In this document: piece by piece, positions 15,955 to 24,293 of the stretch | How positions within the stretch are numbered: position 1 is the first letter of the stretch | Layout of the letters: each line of letters opens with the position of its first letter | Source: Caldifarciminota bacterium | Lineage (GTDB): Bacteria; Hydrothermota; Tepidihabitantia; SM23-42 | Assembly (NCBI GenBank): GCA_027026255.1 | Contig: JALVOT010000013.1 | Coordinates: 1-56,754 of the forward strand | Length of the DNA stretch: 56,754 bases | Direction of reading: 5' to 3' | The notes under the pieces: model-generated | Databases searched by the model: none | What the model was told of the DNA's origin: nothing | The model's input: the letters and a program-made list of their open reading frames with translations, nothing else | Position numbers and translations under genes: made by a program

Positions 15955-18638
15955 TGCTTCTGTAGTTTTTTCAGCATATTTTGTGCGGTTGTATCCCGGG
16001 GATTCATTCTCAGCCAGTTCCTCAGTACCCCCGCGGCGGAAACTGTATCGTGCATTGAGAGATATGCGGTAATCAGGCCGAAATACGCCCGGGGATATCT
16101 TGGATTGATATTCAGGGCACGCTGAAAATATTCAACCGATTTCCCCATCTCATTTATACTCATATAGACCGAACCAATCTTTGTCATCAATTCTGCATTC
16201 TTTACTCTAATATTTGAAAGATAATAGTCAGCACTGTCTTTCTTCCCTATCTGGGCATAGAGCACACCAAGGTTGTAGTCAAAATAGTAGGCAGGCTGCG
16301 GGTCAAAGAGTCGGGCAAATTTCCAGGCATTGAGGGTTCCTTTGATATCAGTCTTTTGCTGAAGGGCAAGTCCCAGTTGAAATAGTCCGGCTGCATAGTT
16401 TGTATAAAGTCTGCGGGTGTTTTCGTCTTTTATTACCGAAAAGTTTAAGAATTCACCTTCTCTTTTTCGTTTTTCAAAATCCTTAAGGATTGCTGCAAGC
16501 ATCTTCTGTTTTTCAGGGCCGAAGACTCCTGTATAACGATATGTATTATAGAAAAAGTTCTTTGTCTTTTTAATATCCACATTCAGCTCAGGATTGCTGC
16601 TGTCTCCTACAACCCGATAGACCAGTCCTTCCAGCCGGAGATAGGGTCGAAAACCCTGATAGTTTTCCGGCGATACGGTTGAGGCGAAATAGATTGGTTT
16701 TTTACCCTTATATCCTTTTAAATATTTCCGGGCAAACTCCTGCTGGGAAATGAAATAGTCTTTGTTACTTAGTTTTATCCCGGCATTGGTTGCCAGGATA
16801 TTTCTGATCATAATATCTTTAACATAAACAACCTTATGTTCCGGGGTAACGAATGGATATAATCGATCAATTATATAATCGCTAAAACTTATCGGGACAC
16901 CCCAGTATTTCAGCTGCTTGATATACCAGTTTGTATTGATTAGCGAAAGATTGGCAACAGTAACCCTTCTTTTGAGTTTCATTACTTCCTGCATAAACCA
17001 GAGGGGAAATGTGTCATTATCACCATTGGTGAAGACAATCCCGCCGTCATCGCAACTTATAAGCATATTGTAACCATAATCCCTGGGTATGAAGTTTTTG
17101 TAACGGTTGCAAAGTTCGAGATTACCAAAAAACGGTATTATGGAGAAGGCAAGGATTCCGCTTAAGCCACCCACCTTTGCCAGTCGGTTCTTTTTGGTCT
17201 CTTTTTTGAGCCAGCTCAGAAAGCCCAGGAATCCAAATCCGACAAGAATCCCAAAATAGGTATCACCGGTATGGAAAAAATAGTCTCTTTCCCTCACCTC
17301 ACGGGGCTGATGATGCGGGTTAGAATCACTGGGAGAAAATTTTAAATTGAGATAACCAACGATTGCAAAGGAGAGCATAAACATTATTAATATTGTAAAG
17401 AAAAATATTTTACGTTCTTTTTTATAGAGTTCGGCCATTCCCCAGATGCCGAGAAGATAGAAGATTGCCAGGACAATGCCCCGGAATGTGCGGTTTACAG
17501 TTTCTGGTAACATCTGCCAGGATAGGTAACGGATAAATAAGGCAAACTGCCAGAAATATCCTTCAATAAGATTGAACCCGGTTGCATCCTGGGTCTGTCT
17601 GGGAATGAGACGCGTAGGTCCATACTGTTTACGATGTAAGACATCTCTAAATGCCTTAAGGTTTTCTCCGGGGTTGCATAAATTTACCCGCGGTGCGATG
17701 TTTTTTCCGGCAAGATATAGTTTGGTTGCATTTTTATCTTTATATAACTCGGTCAACTTGGCAGAGCGGATCGGCAGGTACAATTCAGATGAGATTCCCA
17801 ATACAACAAGAAATATACCGGCCCAGAAGAAACGCCAGTTCCTGTATTTTTTCGGATTGTTAAGGGGAAGTGTAATTCCGGCAAGGAGGATGCAGAGCAA
17901 TATGATAATTGTCGGGATATGGAGTCCGTCCGGGAATATGAATGCAAGACCGAAAAAGAGAATCTGGAATATCCCCAAGAGCCATAAAAAGGGGTCGTGC
18001 AGGTAAAGACGGTCGACAATGAAGATAAAGATATAAAATGGTATGAACATTAAAAATGGGATGAGATGGATACCGGTGGATAAGAAGATAATATAAAATG
18101 AGAGGAGCAGATAATTATTGTTAGGCTTGCCCTGTTTAACCGTATCATACCATAGAAGGGCGATATAGTTTATTAATACAAAGACAAAGGTGCTTGCTGC
18201 ATAGACCTCGGTTTCGATTGCATTATCCCAGAATGTATAAAAGAATGCGATTGTCAGACTGGTTGCGAATGCAACGATAATCAGGGTTTTCTGGTCGAAT
18301 TCTTTTTTCCAGAGTCGGAAGAGTTTCAGGAGCAGCCGGTAGATAAGGAAAATTGTCGCAACTGAAAGGCCGAGTCCGAGCAGATTCATATGCCAGGCTG
18401 TTTCTTTGGAGATGGGCAGAATCGCGGCGATGATCGCCCAGAGCATAAGCCATACCCTGCCGAGCACCACATAGAGTGGCGTGCCTGGAGGATGGGGAAC
18501 TGCCAGGGTATAGGCAGAACTTATAAATTCACCGCAGTCCCAGAATGAGACGGTTGGTGCAACCGTGCACAGATAGATTACACCCACCACAATTAATAAA
18601 ATATAGAGGAGAATTTTCTCCAGTTGTTTATCGTCCAT
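15951..18638 (-). CDS. DUF2723 membrane glycosyltransferase-like protein with TPR tail
   Basis: 895 residues. Hydrophobic helices fill roughly residues 8-500. The family hallmark lies near the N-terminus: TVSFWDCGEFISSAYTL, then PHPPGTPLY. A soluble region follows, and the C-terminus carries TPR-like repeats (QPAYYFDYNLGVLYAQIG; MGKSVEYFQRALNINPRYPR). DUF2723 proteins have the GT-C fold and are proposed lipid-linked-sugar or O-mannosyl-type transferases. First gene of the operon, with its own promoter and an AGGAGG site. Confidence 0.8.
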   Translation of the reverse strand: MDDKQLEKILLYILLIVVGVIYLCTVAPTVSFWDCGEFISSAYTLAVPHPPGTPLYVVLGRVWLMLWAIIAAILPISKETAWHMNLLGLGLSVATIFLIYRLLLKLFRLWKKEFDQKTLIIVAFATSLTIAFFYTFWDNAIETEVYAASTFVFVLINYIALLWYDTVKQGKPNNNYLLLSFYIIFLSTGIHLIPFLMFIPFYIFIFIVDRLYLHDPFLWLLGIFQILFFGLAFIFPDGLHIPTIIILLCILLAGITLPLNNPKKYRNWRFFWAGIFLVVLGISSELYLPIRSAKLTELYKDKNATKLYLAGKNIAPRVNLCNPGENLKAFRDVLHRKQYGPTRLIPRQTQDATGFNLIEGYFWQFALFIRYLSWQMLPETVNRTFRGIVLAIFYLLGIWGMAELYKKERKIFFFTILIMFMLSFAIVGYLNLKFSPSDSNPHHQPREVRERDYFFHTGDTYFGILVGFGFLGFLSWLKKETKKNRLAKVGGLSGILAFSIIPFFGNLELCNRYKNFIPRDYGYNMLISCDDGGIVFTNGDNDTFPLWFMQEVMKLKRRVTVANLSLINTNWYIKQLKYWGVPISFSDYIIDRLYPFVTPEHKVVYVKDIMIRNILATNAGIKLSNKDYFISQQEFARKYLKGYKGKKPIYFASTVSPENYQGFRPYLRLEGLVYRVVGDSSNPELNVDIKKTKNFFYNTYRYTGVFGPEKQKMLAAILKDFEKRKREGEFLNFSVIKDENTRRLYTNYAAGLFQLGLALQQKTDIKGTLNAWKFARLFDPQPAYYFDYNLGVLYAQIGKKDSADYYLSNIRVKNAELMTKIGSVYMSINEMGKSVEYFQRALNINPRYPRAYFGLITAYLSMHDTVSAAGVLRNWLRMNPRDTTAQNMLKKLQKQ

Positions 18639-18655
18639 TAAACCTCCTGCGTCTT

Positions 18656-18683
18656 ATTATATTCAAAGACCATTCAATGTCAA
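18656..18683 (-). promoter_or_regulatory. Promoter of DUF2723 operon
   Basis: TTGACA (18683-18678), 16 nt, TATAAT (18661-18656) on the minus strand. The leader contains AGGAGG at 18647-18642. It is divergent from the 18727-18754 promoter. Confidence 0.8.
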
Positions 18684-18726
18684 TAATAATACAAGAATAA
18701 AACTATAATCTTCTGCTATCAGCCGG

Positions 18727-18754
18727 TTGACGGTATCAATTTTTTTATTATAAT
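18727..18754 (+). promoter_or_regulatory. Promoter of nuclease lipoprotein gene (leaderless)
   Basis: TTGACG (18727-18732), 16 nt, TATAAT (18749-18754). The ATG begins 6 bases after the -10 box, so transcription should start at or next to the start codon. Confidence 0.75.
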
Positions 18755-18759
18755 AGGTA

Positions 18760-19530
18760 ATGGCAAAATATTTGTCATTTTTATTATTGTTTATTCTTTT
18801 GTCGGGCTGTTCACAAAAGGAGAAGGTGGTTGAGGTTATTGATGGTGATACATTTAAAACCGCAAATGGTGAGCGGGTTCGTCTTCTGGGTATCAATACC
18901 CCGGAATTGAGCGAGCCGGGTGGTGATATTGCCAAAGATTATGCAACCCTTCTACTTCTTAATAAAAATGTCGAGTTGAAAGGTGATGTTACTGATAAGG
19001 ACGATTATGGAAGGCTTTTGCGCTATGTATACTGTGAAGGCAGGTTTATCAATGGGGAACTTGTTCGACTCGGCTACGCCGAGACAAGATGTTATCCACC
19101 GGATACATTTTACTGCGCAAAACTTAAGGAACTTGAAAAGAATGCAATAAGAAATCACCGGGGACTCTGGGCGTTCAGGGTATTCCAGTTACCAGATACC
19201 CTGCCCGGATCAGGACACAAAAGGACAAATTTCGGAAAGAAGGCTATTTCCTGGCGTGATGCCGGCAAGTATTGTGGCCAGATAAAGACCGTGGTGGGAA
19301 GGATTGTTGCATCAAATAATACTGGCCGGGTTTGCTTCTTAAACTTCCATCGTAACTGGAAAAAATATTTTACTGCGGTTATATTTTCCAGTGATTACGA
19401 TAAATTCCCGCCCAATCCTGAAGACCATTATCTTAACCATCGGGTAAGGGTGACCGGTTTAATTAAAGAGTATAAGGGAAAACCTGAGGTGATACTCAAA
19501 AGTCCATCCCAGATTGAGATAATCGATTAA
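18760..19530 (+). CDS. Lipoprotein with staphylococcal-nuclease-like domain
   Basis: 256 residues. Residues 1-17 are a lipoprotein signal with lipobox LSGC. Residues ~25-140 are an SNase domain: VIDGDTFKTANGERVRLLGI, then NTPEL, DDYGRLLRYVYCEG and NRHRGLWAF-like end. Arg and Asp/Glu positions of the thermonuclease active site appear to be kept. The C-terminal ~90 residues resemble an OB-fold nucleic-acid-binding extension (VVGRIVASNNTGRVCFLNFH). Probably a membrane-anchored extracytoplasmic nuclease. The transcript is leaderless and the gene stands alone. Confidence 0.85.
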   Translation: MAKYLSFLLLFILLSGCSQKEKVVEVIDGDTFKTANGERVRLLGINTPELSEPGGDIAKDYATLLLLNKNVELKGDVTDKDDYGRLLRYVYCEGRFINGELVRLGYAETRCYPPDTFYCAKLKELEKNAIRNHRGLWAFRVFQLPDTLPGSGHKRTNFGKKAISWRDAGKYCGQIKTVVGRIVASNNTGRVCFLNFHRNWKKYFTAVIFSSDYDKFPPNPEDHYLNHRVRVTGLIKEYKGKPEVILKSPSQIEIID

Positions 19531-19536
19531 TCTTTA

Positions 19537-19956
19537 TTATTCACCGATTAATTGAACAATAACTTCACGCGACCGGGAGCGATTATCAAACTCAGCCAGG
19601 ACTACCTGCTGCCAGGTGCCTAAAAGCAATCTTCCCTGTTCAAATGGAATGCTCAGTGAAGGACCCTGTAATGCAGCCCTTAAATGGCTGAAACCGTTTG
19701 CATCGCCCCAGGTGTCATCATGATGGTAATGGCGGTTTCTGGGTATTAACTTTTCAAACATCTCCTGGATATCCTGACAAAGCCCCGGCTCATACTCAAA
19801 TGTTATAATTGCTGCGGTTGAACCAGGGTGGAAGACTGTAATATTCCCCTGGTTTAATCCTGATTCCTTTAGAATTTTTTTTAACTCTTCGGTTATATCT
19901 ATCAGATCGCCGTTACCCTTAGTGCGTAATCTAATTCTTCTATTTATGATTTTCAT
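19537..19956 (-). CDS. YjbQ family protein (secondary thiamine-phosphate synthase-like)
   Basis: 139 residues from ATG 19956. The longer open frame to 20091 overlaps the ABC ATPase gene, and its AAGGAG site (at the end of that gene) serves ATG 19956. Family motifs are FHPGSTAAIITFEYEPG, NRHYHHDDTWGDANGFSHL with clustered His residues, and LGTWQQVVLAEFDNR. YjbQ/UPF0047 proteins have weak thiamine-phosphate synthase activity in some organisms; their physiological role is uncertain. It is last in the cobalamin-type transporter operon. Confidence 0.85.
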   Translation of the reverse strand: MKIINRRIRLRTKGNGDLIDITEELKKILKESGLNQGNITVFHPGSTAAIITFEYEPGLCQDIQEMFEKLIPRNRHYHHDDTWGDANGFSHLRAALQGPSLSIPFEQGRLLLGTWQQVVLAEFDNRSRSREVIVQLIGE

Positions 19957-19958
19957 AA

Positions 19959-20744
19959 TTACTGCTCCTTTGATGGTAAAATTATCTGAGGCACACCGGT
20001 CTGGGGATGATTTATTACCTGAACCGTTATACCGTAGACCGCTTTCAGGGTCTTTACATTGATGATTTCCCGGGCAGTGCCGGTTGCCCAAATTTTCCCG
20101 GTTTTCAATAAAAAGAGACGATTGCAGAACAGACTGGCGAGGTTAAGGTCATGGTTTACAATGACGATGGTTATTCCTTCAGTGTTTAACTTTCGAAGAA
20201 GCTCCATTATCCGGTATTGATGGTGGAGGTCAAGGTGGCTTGTGGGTTCATCAAGTAAAAGAATTTTAGGCTTCTGGGCTAAAGCACGGGCAATGACCAC
20301 ACGCTGCCTTTCTCCGGAGGAGAGTGAATTTATTGGTCGATTTCGGTATTCAGTAATAGAGGCTTGAACCAGTGCCTTTTCAATCGCTTCTTTATCTTCA
20401 GCACTTAGTTTCTGGAATGGATTCAGATAAGGGAATCTTCCCATACTGACGATATCGGATATTGAAAAGTTTAGTGCGAAGTGGGTTTCCTGGGGCACGA
20501 AACCGATGGTTCGGGCAATCTCTTTTTGATTCATATTTTGAAGTTCTTCTTCATATATAAAGACCTTACCAATACGGGGTTTCAGAATTCCGCAGAGAAG
20601 TTTTAAGAGTGTAGATTTACCGGCGCCGTTTGGCCCGATGATTCCGATAAATTCTTTATCTCTCAATATTAGACTTATATCTTTTATTACTTCCTTTTTG
20701 TCGTATGCAAAACAAACTTTTTTCAGTTCAATCGCCCGCTTCAT
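19959..20744 (-). CDS. Cobalamin/iron-type ABC transporter ATPase
   Basis: 261 residues. Walker A is IGPNGAGKSTLLKLLCG; the signature is LSSGERQRVVIARALAQKP; Walker B is ILLLDEPTSHLDLHH; and the H-loop is IVNHDLN. It belongs to the FecE/BtuD group, which energises uptake of cobalamin or ferric siderophores. The start overlaps the permease stop by 4 bases. With the BtuF-like receptor upstream, cobalamin is the best guess for substrate. Confidence 0.9.
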   Translation of the reverse strand: MKRAIELKKVCFAYDKKEVIKDISLILRDKEFIGIIGPNGAGKSTLLKLLCGILKPRIGKVFIYEEELQNMNQKEIARTIGFVPQETHFALNFSISDIVSMGRFPYLNPFQKLSAEDKEAIEKALVQASITEYRNRPINSLSSGERQRVVIARALAQKPKILLLDEPTSHLDLHHQYRIMELLRKLNTEGITIVIVNHDLNLASLFCNRLFLLKTGKIWATGTAREIINVKTLKAVYGITVQVINHPQTGVPQIILPSKEQ

Positions 20745-21646
20745 TTTTTGTATAGATAGATAAAGAATGGAACACCAATTAATGAAGTTACTACACCAAC
20801 CGGAAGTTCGTAGACTGTAATTATCCGGGACAGGGTATCGGCAAGGAGCAGGAATGTTCCACCCAATATGAAGGAAGCAGGGAGATTGTATAGGTGTTTT
20901 GGTCCGAATAGAAGTCGGGCGATATGGGGTATGATGAGCCCGACAAAGCCTATCGCCCCGACAATCGAAACGGTGAAACCGATTATTAATGAGGTGGCAA
21001 AGAATATGATTAGAGAAAATTTTTGAATATCGATACCCAGACCTGCGGCGGTTTCCATTCCCTGGGAGATAATATCAAGTTCGCGGTGAAACCGATAGAG
21101 AAATATAACGGTAGCAAGGGAAATTATAATCAAAAAAATAATCAGGATTCGATTGGTAGTATTTATAATGATGCCGAGGTAACCCATTAATAGATATAGT
21201 ATTTCGTAAAGTTCTTTCCCACCCATTACCATAATAATCATTACCAGTGAGGAGCATAAAAAGCTCATTACCACACCGGCGAGAATCAGTCGATCGCGAA
21301 AGAGTCCGCCTTCAAGCCTTGCAATTGTGTATACAAAGAAACCGACACCAGAGGCACCCAGGAATGCAAGGAATGGGCTTACTGTCCCAAATACCAAAAC
21401 CCCGATTGAACCTCCTAATGCCGCACCTGATGCCGCTCCAAGGGTATATGGTTCAACCAATGGATTGCCAAAAAGACCCTGGAGGATTCCACCGCAGAAT
21501 GCCAGGATGCCGCCGGCGAATATACCAAGCACGGCCCTTGATATTCTAAGCTGCAGGATTTGATTATTAAGTTGGGCAGGGCCAACAAGCAGTGACAATA
21601 CGACCGCAAGGATGAATAGAATAACAACAAATAGGGTCTTATTCAC
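20741..21646 (-). CDS. FecCD/BtuC-type ABC transporter permease
   Basis: 301 residues with about nine or ten hydrophobic helices. The family loops LRISRAVLGIFAGGILAFCG, NPLVEPYTLGAASGAALGGS and GFVGLIIPHIARLLFG are present; the last is the ATPase-contacting segment. It pairs with the ATPase that follows and the receptor before it (8-base overlap). It is somewhat shorter than the usual 320-340 residues, mainly at the N-terminus. Confidence 0.9.
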   Translation of the reverse strand: MNKTLFVVILFILAVVLSLLVGPAQLNNQILQLRISRAVLGIFAGGILAFCGGILQGLFGNPLVEPYTLGAASGAALGGSIGVLVFGTVSPFLAFLGASGVGFFVYTIARLEGGLFRDRLILAGVVMSFLCSSLVMIIMVMGGKELYEILYLLMGYLGIIINTTNRILIIFLIIISLATVIFLYRFHRELDIISQGMETAAGLGIDIQKFSLIIFFATSLIIGFTVSIVGAIGFVGLIIPHIARLLFGPKHLYNLPASFILGGTFLLLADTLSRIITVYELPVGVVTSLIGVPFFIYLYKK

Positions 21647-22442
21647 TGAGGATTTTTTTTAGTTTATTGTAACCCTGGACCAATCTTGGTCCGGGACGGA
21701 GCAGAATATCAGGGTTAAGGTTCTTGTAGACCTGTTTTCTTTTCACCGCTTCAAGTTTCTGCCAGCCCAACCTATCTTTTATATTACCGGGGTGGAGCAG
21801 AATAACAATATCCGGGTTGCGTCTTATAATCTCTTCCTGGGTGACAATGGGATAGGCTTTTTTTATATCAGTAAAGATATTCTTCCCACCGGTGAGTGAT
21901 ATCAGCTCATTTAAGAAACTCTTTTGTCCAACTGTAATTAATGGGCGTGAGGATAATTCGACATAGACCGTTTTAATTTTATCTTTCTTTATCGGTTTTA
22001 AATTATTTTTCATAAAATTAACCAGAGAGTCGGCCTGATCTTCCTTTTTAATAATATGCCCAATTTCAGAAATCTCTTTGTAGATATCCTCAATACATCG
22101 GGGCTGGGAAATGAATAGGGGAATCTTTAATTTTTTCAGTTCCCGGATAATATGGTTCTGTTCTGGAGGGTTTACAACAACAAGGCTCGGTTTCTGCGCG
22201 AGGATTCGTTCTAAGGAAGGATGGGAAAAATCGCCTACTTTATATGTTTTTTTTGCTGCTTCAGGATAGGTGCAGAATGTTGTGGTTCCAACAAGATAAT
22301 GTTCTCCACCCAGGGCGAAGATTATTTCTGTCATCGCCGGGGATAGTGACACGATACGCAGGGATTTTGTATTATTTTTTTTACTGCAGTTAAATAGATT
22401 GATTGTAATGAGGAAGAGTATAATCGCTCTTATGCATCTCAT
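21639..22442 (-). CDS. BtuF-like substrate-binding lipoprotein
   Basis: 267 residues. Signal sequence with lipobox LFNC at about residue 19. The RIVSLSPAMTEIIFALGGEH segment and the following LVGTTTFCTYPEAAK...VGDF are characteristic of cobalamin-binding BtuF-type receptors. ERILAQKPSLVVVN begins the helical backbone. It binds ligand outside the inner membrane and delivers it to the FecCD permease. It overlaps the preceding gene's stop by 4 bases. Iron chelates are an alternative ligand. Confidence 0.85.
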   Translation of the reverse strand: MRCIRAIILFLITINLFNCSKKNNTKSLRIVSLSPAMTEIIFALGGEHYLVGTTTFCTYPEAAKKTYKVGDFSHPSLERILAQKPSLVVVNPPEQNHIIRELKKLKIPLFISQPRCIEDIYKEISEIGHIIKKEDQADSLVNFMKNNLKPIKKDKIKTVYVELSSRPLITVGQKSFLNELISLTGGKNIFTDIKKAYPIVTQEEIIRRNPDIVILLHPGNIKDRLGWQKLEAVKRKQVYKNLNPDILLRPGPRLVQGYNKLKKILSE

Positions 22443-23080
22443 CGGTTAGATTTATTTTTCCCCCTGCGGGCGATAAAATCATTCCATAATTTTTCATAAT
22501 CTTTCTTATCAACTTTTTTATTTTGAATAAATACCTGATATGCCTTTATTATTTTCTTCTCATCGCTGTACTGCCAGAATATCAGGGGGAATCCGATTAC
22601 CAGCGTATATATAATGAGAAACCAGGACCCATAACCAAGGGCAAGCGATACCGCAAAGAGTGCTACACTGAGATAGAAATTGGAGATTTTCGATTCCGGA
22701 ATCGTAGTTTTGAACGAGCGTGTTCTCAGATAGATTGAATAGAGAAGGATCAAAATTCCAGCAATTTGGATAAACGGAAAGAGATGAATCTTGAAGCGAT
22801 GCCACCAGATGATGGTTGAGAGCCCAATGATAAAGGATGAGTAGAAAAAGAGGGCGACCGGGACGCGGAGATACCAGCGGTATAGTTTATAGGGAATAAA
22901 TCCCGACTGGAAAAATAATCTTTTATTATAATATTCAAATGCCAGCCAGGCAATGATGGACATCGTGTAGATATAGGTAATGCCCCATACTGGATAGGGG
23001 TTGAGGCAGTTATAGAAGAATATCAGGGTATATAAGAAGACAAATATAATCCAGGCAAACCTTCTTAAGTTAATTTTCAT
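22439..23080 (-). CDS. Multi-pass membrane protein of unknown function
   Basis: The chosen start is ATG 23080 (MKINLRRFAWIIFVFLY), 1 base after the upstream stop. The in-frame extension to 23146 would overlap that gene. 213 residues with about six hydrophobic segments, then a charged C-terminal tail (KKVDKKDYEKLWNDFIARR). The layout recalls small isoprenylcysteine-methyltransferase-like membrane proteins, but I see no HPxY-type motif, so I do not assign it. Its place within the operon suggests a link to the transporter. Confidence 0.6.
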   Translation of the reverse strand: MKINLRRFAWIIFVFLYTLIFFYNCLNPYPVWGITYIYTMSIIAWLAFEYYNKRLFFQSGFIPYKLYRWYLRVPVALFFYSSFIIGLSTIIWWHRFKIHLFPFIQIAGILILLYSIYLRTRSFKTTIPESKISNFYLSVALFAVSLALGYGSWFLIIYTLVIGFPLIFWQYSDEKKIIKAYQVFIQNKKVDKKDYEKLWNDFIARRGKNKSNR

Positions 23081-23081
23081 A

Positions 23082-24014
23082 TCAGTTGTTCGGGATAAAG
23101 AGATCAAAGACATATTGCCCTTCTTTGTTTGATGGTATAAGGACAAAATTATCTTTCTGAATTTTGCCCCACTGGCTCAGGTTCTTCGTTTTTTTAAGTT
23201 CATTTATTTCTTTAAGTGTCATTTTTACCTTTTTGAATCTGGTTTCACAATTAATGAGTTTTATAAAATCCTGAATCGTGATGGAATCATCAGGTGGCGT
23301 GCCCCGGAAAAGGGTTTCTGGATAAAGGACAATATTAACCCCCCTTATCCGGCTGATTTTTTCAAAAAGGTACGGGTTAAGGGATTTACCGGAGAAATAT
23401 ATCTTTCGGGCGAGTTTTTTCTTGATTTTCTGGCTGAATTTATTGAGTTCTTTTAGTCGCAGCGGATCGGGTTTTTTTGTAAATGGAATGACCGATGTAT
23501 CAGCCATATTCCTCGTTTTGAGGAAGAAGATAATTCGACTGGGTGGTAGTTTGAGGAAATTTTTATCCATTACCCATAAAATATCACTCCGTTGTTTTAT
23601 AAGGGTAATTCTGGTCTGGTCATTGATGCTCAAGGAATCCTTGTCCTGGTTGAGTATTGCGAATCTTATACCATCATAGTTTTTGATGGCATAACCCATT
23701 GACCCGGGGATAATAAAAATCTTTTCTGTCCTTATCGGAAAATTTGAGATTACAAAATCAACACCAAATTCATTCAGCAGGTCAAAAAGTCCGTATCTTT
23801 TTAAAAGAACTGTAAGATAAGGTGGGTTGGTTTCTAAGGTGCCAATCTTGAGTGCATCAATACCATTGGTGCTTGCAAGGATGGGGTTTAAGGATAGGTT
23901 TTCTTTTATTAGTGGGCCGAGATACAGGACATCAATTTTTTTTACGCTCGGTGCATATTTTTTTTGACAATTTAAAAGTACCAGAACAACTAAAAGAATC
24001 GTATAATATCGCAT
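23082..24014 (-). CDS. Lipoprotein of unknown function, first gene of cobalamin-type operon
   Basis: I use ATG 24014, 5 bases after the -10 box. A TTG two codons earlier is also possible but lies inside the presumed 5' end. 310 residues; the lipobox is LLNC near residue 16. The KIDVLYLGPLIKENL and GVDFVISNFPI stretches look like an alpha/beta fold, faintly reminiscent of calcineurin-like phosphoesterases, but the metal-binding motifs are absent. I do not recognise the family. It probably acts with the BtuF-like receptor encoded downstream. Confidence 0.65.
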   Translation of the reverse strand: MRYYTILLVVLVLLNCQKKYAPSVKKIDVLYLGPLIKENLSLNPILASTNGIDALKIGTLETNPPYLTVLLKRYGLFDLLNEFGVDFVISNFPIRTEKIFIIPGSMGYAIKNYDGIRFAILNQDKDSLSINDQTRITLIKQRSDILWVMDKNFLKLPPSRIIFFLKTRNMADTSVIPFTKKPDPLRLKELNKFSQKIKKKLARKIYFSGKSLNPYLFEKISRIRGVNIVLYPETLFRGTPPDDSITIQDFIKLINCETRFKKVKMTLKEINELKKTKNLSQWGKIQKDNFVLIPSNKEGQYVFDLFIPNN

Positions 24015-24019
24015 AGACA

Positions 24020-24047
24020 ATTATATTTAACTAATTTTCAATGTCAA
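24020..24047 (-). promoter_or_regulatory. Promoter of cobalamin-type operon (leaderless)
   Basis: TTGACA (24047-24042), 16 nt, TATAAT (24025-24020), then 5 bases to ATG 24014. There is no room for a cobalamin riboswitch. Confidence 0.8.
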
Positions 24048-24062
24048 GTGCACATTGCAAAC

Positions 24063-24079
24063 GTTAACAGATATTGTTA
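24063..24079 (-). promoter_or_regulatory. Candidate operator shared with ribBA
   Basis: On the minus strand TAACAATATCTGTTAAC, a TAACA/TGTTA dyad with 5 bp between. It ends exactly 15 nt upstream of the -35 box. It matches the ribBA site at 51529-51545 at 15 of 17 positions and has the same spacing, which suggests an activator or repressor site. Confidence 0.5.
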
Positions 24080-24259
24080 CTCATTTAAATATAATAATAA
24101 AAAATAATTAAATAAAATCTTAATTGCAACATAAGAATCCCATACGAAGACACATTATAGTTATCAAAAATTTCCACTATTAATTAATAAGCAGTAGGAC
24201 CTTTTTAAACAGGCAGTAAGAATATTTCTCTACATTATTGCATTACAAATAAAAAAATC

Positions 24260-24283
24260 GGGGCAGGGCTTTTGCCCTGCCCC
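24260..24283 (-). terminator. Rho-independent terminator of BNR gene
   Basis: A perfect 10-bp stem GGGGCAGGGC/GCCCTGCCCC with a 4-base loop, followed on the minus strand by a run of Ts. It starts 10 bases after the stop of the gene at 24294. The rest of 24080-24250 shows nothing recognisable. Confidence 0.9.
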
Positions 24284-24293
24284 GGGCATCAAA

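Noticed and set aside
24015-24140. Cobalamin riboswitch before the BtuF-type operon
   Set aside because: The -10 box is 5 bases from the start codon, so no leader exists to hold one.
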